DNA of 10,603 bases. Origin: an uncultured Saprospiraceae bacterium (lineage in GTDB: Bacteria > Bacteroidota > Bacteroidia > Chitinophagales > Saprospiraceae). Within the stretch, counting starts at the first letter, position 1. Each line of letters starts with the position of its first letter. The stretch covers positions 1 to 10,603 of the forward strand of contig CALJKQ010000083.1 of assembly GCA_937973565.1 (NCBI GenBank). The letters are read 5' to 3'. The notes under the pieces were generated by a model, which saw only the letters and a list, made by a program, of their open reading frames with translations, ran no database searches and was not told the origin of the DNA. Both the position numbers and the translations under genes were made by a program. This document shows positions 5,556 to 10,603 of this stretch, one piece after another.

Positions 5556-6506
5556 ATGATTGACCACGAAGACATTCATAAAATAGCCAGGCACAGCAAT
5601 GCCGATGCCGGTCAGCTCCGACAGCTGCTTACCACCCATGTGTACCAGACAAAAAAGGGCTGGCAAAAATTTTTAAACCTGCTGCTCATTACTCTTGGGG
5701 TGGGTCTCACGGTTTCGGGCATCCTATTCTTTTTTGCTTACAACTGGGAAGACTTGCCGGCCTTTGCCAAATTGGGGCTGACACAGCTACTGCTCATCAT
5801 TACCACAGCTGCCGTGCTCATTAACAGGCTGACTGATACCATTAAAAACATAGTGCTTACCGGCGCTGCCATGCTGGTGGGTGTTTTGTTTGCAGTGTTT
5901 GGGCAAATATACCAGACAGGAGCCAATGCCTATGACTTTTTTTTAGCGTGGACTCTGTTTATTATGTTGTGGACAGTGGTGTCGAATTTTGCACCGCTAT
6001 GGTTGCTGTTCATCACTCTGATCAACACCACCTTTGTATTGTACACGCAACAGGTAGCCAGAGATTGGGACCCTATTTTTATTCTTACCTTACTTTTTGT
6101 ATTCAATACCCTCGCAGTCATTCTTTCACTGACAGTTCCAAAATATTTAAAGAAAAATCCTGTTCCAAACTGGTTTACTTACCTGCTAGCACTGGCCGCC
6201 GTGAGTTTTTCGACCCTTGGTATTTGTTATGGAATTGTTGAAACAGTTAGTACCTCTTTCAATGTTTTGATCATCCTCAGCTCAGGCCTGTTTACCCTCG
6301 GCTTACGATATGGCTATCTTACAAAAAATCTATTTTACCCGTCTTTGATTGCGCTGAGCATCATCATTATCATCTCTGTTGGCATAACACAAATTTCAGA
6401 AGGTGCTGGTGCATTTCTACTGATATCTTTCTTCAACATCATCAGCATCTCAGTAGTCATAAAAGTATTGTTGTCATTAAAAAAGAAATGGGATCATGAA
6501 AACTAG
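5556..6506 (+). CDS. DUF2157 domain-containing membrane protein
   Basis: An inner-membrane protein of 316 aa. The N-terminal 35 residues are cytoplasmic. The first helix (about 39-61) leads into AYNWEDLPAFAKLGL (61-75), a DUF2157 hallmark, and GQIYQTGANAYDFFLAW (116-132) is the second. About ten hydrophobic segments are visible through residue 308, then a basic tail. The family's function is unknown; it is widely found next to DUF4401 and GDYXXLXY genes, as here. It is the first gene of the operon, overlaps the next gene by 11 nt, and follows a hairpin in the leader. The length is close to that of complete family members, with no sign of truncation. The start is the ATG at 5556; no upstream in-frame alternative looks better. 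Confidence 0.9.
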   Translation: MIDHEDIHKIARHSNADAGQLRQLLTTHVYQTKKGWQKFLNLLLITLGVGLTVSGILFFFAYNWEDLPAFAKLGLTQLLLIITTAAVLINRLTDTIKNIVLTGAAMLVGVLFAVFGQIYQTGANAYDFFLAWTLFIMLWTVVSNFAPLWLLFITLINTTFVLYTQQVARDWDPIFILTLLFVFNTLAVILSLTVPKYLKKNPVPNWFTYLLALAAVSFSTLGICYGIVETVSTSFNVLIILSSGLFTLGLRYGYLTKNLFYPSLIALSIIIIISVGITQISEGAGAFLLISFFNIISISVVIKVLLSLKKKWDHEN

Positions 6507-7569
6507 AGAACAGATAGACCAATTGCTGCAATACATCAAAGGCCAGTTTGCGGAAACAGTGGTGGTGGATGAGGATGCGTTGTATAAAAGTTATGAACAA
6601 ACAGAAAACAACCATTCGATGGCTATTAAAATCCTTTCTGTATTTGGGGGTATATTGGGCAGCCTTACGTTCATTGGCTTTTTGTTTCTGGCAGGTATTT
6701 ATGACAGTGGTGTTGGCATGATTGTGACCGGTATATTGTTGATGGTAGCTTCGATTTGGCTCAACAAGGAATTTGACACTATCTTGTTGGATACAGCGAG
6801 TATTTCTGCCTTCCTGATCAGCCTCGTGCTCATTGGCACCGGCATGACAAGCCTGGAAGTAAATTACAACATTACCCTGATTTTATTCACGGTGATTTCT
6901 TTTATCCTCATACTTTTTGTACACAATTACATTTTTGCTTTCATAGCAGCTTTGGTGATCAATGGCTGTGTTTTGATGCTCTTAGGCACCAACGAAATGT
7001 TTGATCTCATTCACTTTTGGGTTGCCGGTCTTACAGCTTTATTACTGATGCTCTTTTTAAAAGAAGAAAAACTGTTGGCTCAATTCAAAAACCATGTTGA
7101 TTTATTCAAACCTTTAAGAATAGCCTTGATTTTATCACTGCTGTTTTGTTTGTACATGCTGACCAGAGCCGGACTTTTTCCACTCAATCAGGGCCTCTTC
7201 TGGTTGTCGTCTCTTATCATGCTGGCAGGCATTCTTTACACGCTCAGACCGCTGCTGCACACCATGGATATCTCGAAAAAAAAGCAACAATATATAGTCT
7301 ATGCGGCAGCGATCCTCTTGCTGGTACCGACAGCTCCATCACCCAGCATTATGGGCTCTTTGCTGATCTTGCTATTAAGCTATCATAGTAATTACAAAAC
7401 CGGCACGGCCATTGGCATCATATCTTTTATCTATGCTCTCGGTCAATATTATTACGACCTGCACTTTACCCTGCTGACCAAATCGATGCTGATGTTTACA
7501 TCCGGACTGCTCTTTCTAGGTCTTTATTTTGTAAGCCATAAAAAACTCTCTGCAGATGAAATCAATTAA
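6496..7569 (+). CDS. DUF4401 domain-containing membrane protein
   Basis: An inner-membrane protein of 357 aa. A soluble N-terminus (about 1-42, with the acidic VVVDEDALYKSYEQ stretch) precedes roughly a dozen hydrophobic segments from residue 43 to 347 and a short polar tail. I assign DUF4401 from this architecture and from its place between DUF2157 and GDYXXLXY genes; individual motifs are less distinctive than in the neighbours. The ATG at 6496 lies inside the end of the DUF2157 gene (11-nt overlap), and its own end overlaps the next start by 14 nt, so the three are almost certainly one translationally coupled operon. The role is unknown; the two polytopic proteins plus a single-pass protein suggest a membrane complex. 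Confidence 0.85.
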   Translation: MKTREQIDQLLQYIKGQFAETVVVDEDALYKSYEQTENNHSMAIKILSVFGGILGSLTFIGFLFLAGIYDSGVGMIVTGILLMVASIWLNKEFDTILLDTASISAFLISLVLIGTGMTSLEVNYNITLILFTVISFILILFVHNYIFAFIAALVINGCVLMLLGTNEMFDLIHFWVAGLTALLLMLFLKEEKLLAQFKNHVDLFKPLRIALILSLLFCLYMLTRAGLFPLNQGLFWLSSLIMLAGILYTLRPLLHTMDISKKKQQYIVYAAAILLLVPTAPSPSIMGSLLILLLSYHSNYKTGTAIGIISFIYALGQYYYDLHFTLLTKSMLMFTSGLLFLGLYFVSHKKLSADEIN

Positions 7570-8044
7570 ATGGTGGATCATACTTATCAATTTATTGCTG
7601 ATCCTGGCCTACATCAACTGGTCTATCTATGAGAAAGAACAAATGATCAAAAACGGCCAACTCATCTTACTGGAGCTGGCTCCGGTTGACCCCAGGTCAT
7701 TGATGCAGGGCGATTATATGTCGCTGCGCTACAAAATGGCTCAGGGTGTTAAGACCGATTCCATCGAAAAGTTGGGCTACTTTGTTGTCACCCTAGACCC
7801 TGCTGGCGTAGCCAATCGGGTAAGAATCCAAACCGATATCACACCACTGCAATCATCAGAAAAGCTCATCCGCTACCACCTGGTCGATCAATGGAATCTA
7901 AACATAGGCGCCGAATCCTTTTTCTTCGAAGAGGGCCAGGGGGAGAAATACGAAAAGGCAAAATATGGCGGCATCAGGGTAGATGGTGATGGCAACAGTG
8001 TTTTGGTTGGATTATATGATGAGCAGAAGAGAAGGATTGAATAA
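7556..8044 (+). CDS. GDYXXLXY domain-containing protein
   Basis: A 162-aa protein with one N-terminal membrane helix (residues about 5-22), placing the rest outside the cytoplasmic membrane. The signature GDYMSLRY is at residues 52-59, preceded by the conserved PVDPRSLMQ (43-51). A second conserved stretch near the end (YGGIRVDGDGNSVLVGLYD) completes the family pattern. The GDYXXLXY family has no established activity; it is nearly always found with DUF2157/DUF4401 membrane proteins. The start ATG at 7556 overlaps the end of the DUF4401 gene by 14 nt. The length is normal for the family and no residue of the signature is missing. It is the last gene of the operon; no clear T-rich terminator follows. 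Confidence 0.92.
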   Translation: MKSIKWWIILINLLLILAYINWSIYEKEQMIKNGQLILLELAPVDPRSLMQGDYMSLRYKMAQGVKTDSIEKLGYFVVTLDPAGVANRVRIQTDITPLQSSEKLIRYHLVDQWNLNIGAESFFFEEGQGEKYEKAKYGGIRVDGDGNSVLVGLYDEQKRRIE

Positions 8045-8064
8045 GCTTGCTGGTGCTTCGTTAT

Positions 8065-8101
8065 ATGTTCGAAATGTTAAGCAGCGCTAAATGTTCGAAA
8101 T
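8065..8101. repeat. Direct repeat ATGTTCGAAAT
   Basis: ATGTTCGAAAT occurs at 8065-8075 and again at 8091-8101, a perfect 11-nt direct repeat with a 26-nt period, each copy carrying the palindrome TTCGAA. It lies just past the end of the GDYXXLXY gene in a 197-nt non-coding gap. It could be a short duplication or a regulator site; nothing adjacent on the plus strand would be controlled by it. Confidence 0.4.
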
Positions 8102-8210
8102 TTGATGCGGCCATTAGTGTTGAGTTATGGAAGGGGGGGCCTCATTTGGCAATTCTCTCTTATTTACGTTGATTCAAAGGAAAACAAAGTCCCTGCTTCT
8201 ATTTGTGGAT

Positions 8211-8225
8211 ATAGGGATCCCCTAT
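8211..8225. other. Short inverted repeat between convergent operons
   Basis: ATAGGG-ATC-CCCTAT, 6-bp arms with a 3-nt centre, lies 17 nt beyond the stop of the response-regulator gene, between two convergent transcripts. No T-run follows on either strand, so it is at best a weak terminator. The rest of the gap (8045-8241) holds no gene that I can support. Confidence 0.25.
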
Positions 8226-8241
8226 TAACAATTCCAGCCGC

Positions 8242-8880
8242 TCAAGTCATTTTTCCTTTATGTACTTTTGCAATCGCCTCACCCATGGAATGCACTTGCA
8301 ATTTTTCGTATATTTTTTTGATGTGATTGTTAACGGTAAAGTAGCTGATGCCCATTTTGTCGGCTACCATTTTATAACTTAAGCCATCACTAAGGTAAGA
8401 CAACACTTCATTCTCTTTGGAAGACAGGTTCCAGTCGGGTTTTGGGTCCTGTGAGGATTGACTTCCGCTAAAATGTTTCATAACCTTTAGGGCAATTGAA
8501 GGGCTCATGCTTGCCCCCCCTTTTAACACCTCATCTATGGCCTGCAGGATGGCATTTACAGAAGCTGATTTTAATATATAGCCTTCTGCTCCCGCTTTAA
8601 GGGCAGCAAATACTTTTTCATCGTCGTCAAAAGCAGTTTGTACGACTACCAGGATTTGCGGCCAATTGGCTTTTATCTTCCGAATGGCTTCAATACCATT
8701 AACACCGGGCATTTCGATGTCCATCAACACCACCTGAGGCGGGTTTTCGTCGAAAGCTGACTCGAAACCGGATCCGGTGGCGTAACTGCCGGCATGCCTG
8801 TATTCTGATGACAGCTGAATCAATAGTTCCAGGCTTTCTCTCCTGCTTTTATTATCATCAAATATGGCAACTCTAATCAT
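8242..8880 (-). CDS. NarL/LuxR-family response regulator
   Basis: A two-component response regulator of 212 aa that should bind DNA when phosphorylated. The receiver (about 1-120) has every key residue: acidic pair D8/D9, phospho-acceptor D54 in VVLMDIEMPG, T82 and K104. A LuxR-type helix-turn-helix fills 152-212 (LSSKENEVLSYLSDGLSYKMVADKMGISYFTVNNHIKKIYEKL in character), with TVNNHI as the recognition helix, where TVKxHI is common. It starts at the ATG at 8880, with AGGA 13 nt upstream, and lies 76 nt after the sensor gene on the same strand; no TAnnTTTG box was seen in that gap, so co-transcription is likely. Codons 120-122 contain a run of seven G on the coding strand. The target genes are not known. 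Confidence 0.95.
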   Translation of the reverse strand: MIRVAIFDDNKSRRESLELLIQLSSEYRHAGSYATGSGFESAFDENPPQVVLMDIEMPGVNGIEAIRKIKANWPQILVVVQTAFDDDEKVFAALKAGAEGYILKSASVNAILQAIDEVLKGGASMSPSIALKVMKHFSGSQSSQDPKPDWNLSSKENEVLSYLSDGLSYKMVADKMGISYFTVNNHIKKIYEKLQVHSMGEAIAKVHKGKMT

Positions 8881-8956
8881 AAATAAATGGTTCCTAAGAA
8901 AATGCGGTTAAAGCCTAAAGACGAAATGTTATAAATATTTCCAACATGCAATTTTG

Positions 8957-10171
8957 TCAGACTAATTTCTTTTCCTTTTCTCCTAAAGATAAAGATAATT
9001 TGCTGTACTCCATATGAATATTAAAGGTCCCTTCTGAATTTATTTTATGGATAAGTTCTCTTGTCCAAAGCAGAATGGATTTTGCTTCTTCGTGTGATAA
9101 CTCTATTGAATCGTCCACCATTTTAATGGCAATTTCCAGGTCAGGCAGATATTTGTTAAATAAAAACATCATTCTCGACAATAATTCCTGACCAATGTTA
9201 GATTGGATACGACTCAACCAGATAATATCCGAAATATCTTCCATTGATTTTTCTGATACATTCATAATCCGATGGGTAAGATCTGATGTAAAATGATTGT
9301 CATTGCTCTTATTCAGCATGAGCTCAGCATAAGTCTTAATGCTTCCCAACCCAGCCATCACATCGTTTTGTAATTGGAAATTAATTACTTCCTGGGCCCT
9401 TCTGAGTTCATTTTCCCGCGAAAGAATTTCCTGATTCTGTTTCAGCAAAACTTCATTTCTCTCCAACTCATTGCTAAGCCTGGATTGAGCTTCCAATTTA
9501 TCCTGATAATACTGCCTGCTTCTGTAACCCAGAGCAGAAGAGAAAACCAAAACATCCAAAAAACATCCCACAAAATATAACTGGTATTCACTTATGCCCA
9601 GAATTTTGTGATTGGAATAGATAGACAACATGGTTAAAAAACTAAAAAATGCATAAATCAATGCACCGGCAATGATGATTCTCACAAAAGTGCTTTTCCT
9701 GATGAAAGCTGCCCCTGTTAATCCTACGAAGGCAATCGTAACCAAAACAAGCTTACTATAAAAAAAATACTCCCGACTGATAAAGTCGATTTCAGTAAAA
9801 AAGATTTTGGCAAGATGTACAAAGAGCGAAATAGCGATTGAAATATAAAATGCCAACACCGACATTTTTACCAACCTGGCCCCGTTGTTAATTTCAAGCA
9901 CCTGTGCAATAAAATAAACGTAACTTACCAACATCCATAAAATTAATATTTCATCAACTACGAAATGCCAATATCGGCTAGCCGGTTCAAAAGAATGGTG
10001 CCCGGATGTAATAAAAAATATCAGGTAAACAACAAGAGAAATGAGGTAGTTACAATAAAGGATGATAAATCTGTCTCTTTGGAGTAAATAAAGAAATCCA
10101 TGATACAGCCACATGATGGAAGCAGCTCCCAGCACAATCCTCTCAACAATATAAGACTCTGCATTTATCAA
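8957..10171 (-). CDS. Seven-helix membrane sensor with degenerate, truncated histidine-kinase module
   Basis: A 404-aa protein. Seven hydrophobic helices (about 12-31, 36-56, 71-93, 101-122, 138-156, 162-184, 196-214) form a 7TM sensor domain like that of 7TMR-DISM kinases but without their extracellular domain. A coiled coil (219-262) leads to a HisKA_3-like dimerisation domain: FQLQNDVMAGLGSIKTYAE, where homologues have LHD(D/N); the phospho-acceptor His is Gln268. SMEDISDIIW (309-318) is the family's second helix. The ATPase part begins with TRELIHKIN, where E372 is kept but the catalytic Asn position is His/Lys, and the protein ends at 404 before the D- and G-boxes. The 76 nt to the next gene cannot encode them. 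The start is TTG at 10171 with AAAGGA upstream and an in-frame stop just before. It probably cannot autophosphorylate. Confidence 0.85.
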   Translation of the reverse strand: MINAESYIVERIVLGAASIMWLYHGFLYLLQRDRFIILYCNYLISLVVYLIFFITSGHHSFEPASRYWHFVVDEILILWMLVSYVYFIAQVLEINNGARLVKMSVLAFYISIAISLFVHLAKIFFTEIDFISREYFFYSKLVLVTIAFVGLTGAAFIRKSTFVRIIIAGALIYAFFSFLTMLSIYSNHKILGISEYQLYFVGCFLDVLVFSSALGYRSRQYYQDKLEAQSRLSNELERNEVLLKQNQEILSRENELRRAQEVINFQLQNDVMAGLGSIKTYAELMLNKSNDNHFTSDLTHRIMNVSEKSMEDISDIIWLSRIQSNIGQELLSRMMFLFNKYLPDLEIAIKMVDDSIELSHEEAKSILLWTRELIHKINSEGTFNIHMEYSKLSLSLGEKEKKLV

Positions 10172-10185
10172 TCTATTCCTTTATT

Positions 10186-10193
10186 CAAATGTA
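10186..10193 (-). promoter_or_regulatory. Candidate -7 promoter box for the sensor/regulator operon
   Basis: The minus strand reads TACATTTG (10193-10186), a full match to the Bacteroidota -7 consensus TAnnTTTG. A TTTG lies at 10224-10221, but at 27 nt it is farther than the usual spacing. The box is only 14 nt from the TTG start at 10171, which would give a very short leader, so a real promoter here is uncertain. Confidence 0.3.
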
Positions 10194-10303
10194 AAAATCA
10201 TTCCTTTCATCGTTGGCATCCAAACTGATATAGGAATTAATTATATTAAATTTCTCTCAATAACTATTGTGCTTTTTTCCCAATTACGCTTTGTCCTGAA
10301 AAA

Positions 10304-10495
10304 TTACATCCATATATCCTGCCAATAATAACCACTGCCTCCATTAAGAAATGTTGTACTACGGAATTGAAATTCAGCATGCATTTCAACATTCTGACTG
10401 GAGGCAAATGGTTCAATTGTGTTTATAGTATCAAAACAGCCAAAACCCAAAGTTGTACTTTCCAATTTTTCTGGTATTTTTATCCTTCCTTCCAT
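10304..10495 (-). CDS. Short hypothetical fragment, possibly a decayed C-terminus
   Basis: A 63-aa frame from the ATG at 10495, open for nine further codons upstream to a TAG. The end (about residues 30-61: VEMHAEFQFRS, then a TTFLNGGSGYY segment) has the alternating pattern of the short beta modules found at the C-terminus of secreted Bacteroidota proteins, but the match is too loose to name. There is no signal peptide and no partner. It may be a leftover of a larger surface protein or a chance frame. Confidence 0.25.
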   Translation of the reverse strand: MEGRIKIPEKLESTTLGFGCFDTINTIEPFASSQNVEMHAEFQFRSTTFLNGGSGYYWQDIWM

Positions 10496-10556
10496 TTTTA
10501 CATCTCGCTGGTATACTGTCAGCTAGTTTTCACCTTCTTGTATTCCTTTTTTGACC

Positions 10557-10603
10557 TCAGGCATTCTCCACTGACTTTTCTTTATCTAGGTCATTGATCT
10601 GGT
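10557..10603 (-). CDS. Possible C-terminal end of an upstream gene (partial)
   Basis: A minus-strand frame enters from the right edge and reads QINDLDKEKSVENA before a TGA at 10559-10557. The residue mix (charged, helical) is plausible for the end of a protein, and the other two minus-strand frames close sooner (at 10586 and 10591). Fourteen residues are too few to identify it or to exclude chance. Confidence 0.2.
   Translation of the reverse strand, partial: QINDLDKEKSVENA

Noticed and set aside
5388..5666. Minus-strand open frame across the DUF2157 start
   Set aside because: It overlaps the well-supported DUF2157 start region and shows no recognisable domain, signal or start context.
8102..8326. 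Plus-strand open frame of 74 codons after the GDYXXLXY gene
   Set aside because: It runs into the end of the response-regulator gene on the opposite strand, has no recognisable motif, and its sequence looks random.

Overview
The window looks like a chromosomal segment of a Bacteroidota bacterium, in the Saprospiria/Chitinophagia/Cytophagia range. The signs are secreted proteins with carboxypeptidase-like regulatory (CarboxypepD_reg) domains, weak Shine-Dalgarno sites, TTG starts, candidate TAnnTTTG promoter boxes, and a DUF2157-DUF4401-GDYXXLXY gene trio. No rRNA, tRNA, CRISPR array or transposase was seen.

Left part (1 to about 2290, all genes on the minus strand, clearly AT-richer than what follows). 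In transcription order it holds: a small unrecognised protein with internal repeats (2290-2069); an imperfect palindrome (2049-1978); a glycine-rich lipoprotein (1874-1164) followed after 2 nt by a small two-helix membrane protein (1161-784); a second, better imperfect palindrome (775-709); a zinc-ribbon DUF4145 protein (684-88); and the first 18 codons of a probable membrane-anchored protein that runs off the left edge. The two palindromes resemble integron attC recombination sites. Their seven-base inner arms differ in sequence between the sites but stay complementary within each site. The flanking spacer plus core (AAACC-GTT) is identical in both, and both sit between unrelated minus-strand gene units. 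I read this as a small integrase-less cassette array (CALIN-like). It is the most interesting part of the window and remains inference.

Middle (2660-5344). A secreted 587-aa CarboxypepD_reg protein on the minus strand and a short lipoprotein on the plus strand diverge from a shared 246-nt upstream region. Between the array and this pair lies a 369-nt AT-rich stretch with a possible promoter and a 20-nt repeat.

Right of that (5556-8044, plus strand) is a tightly overlapping three-gene operon: DUF2157, DUF4401 and GDYXXLXY. This is a recurrent trio whose biochemical role is unknown. A wobble-paired 11-bp hairpin lies just upstream.

Right end (8242-10171, minus strand). A seven-helix membrane sensor with a truncated, degenerate histidine-kinase module is followed by an intact NarL/LuxR-type response regulator. 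The sensor has Gln at the phospho-acceptor His position, lacks the catalytic Asn, and ends before the ATP-binding glycine boxes. The last 300 nt hold only short, uncertain coding fragments on the minus strand.
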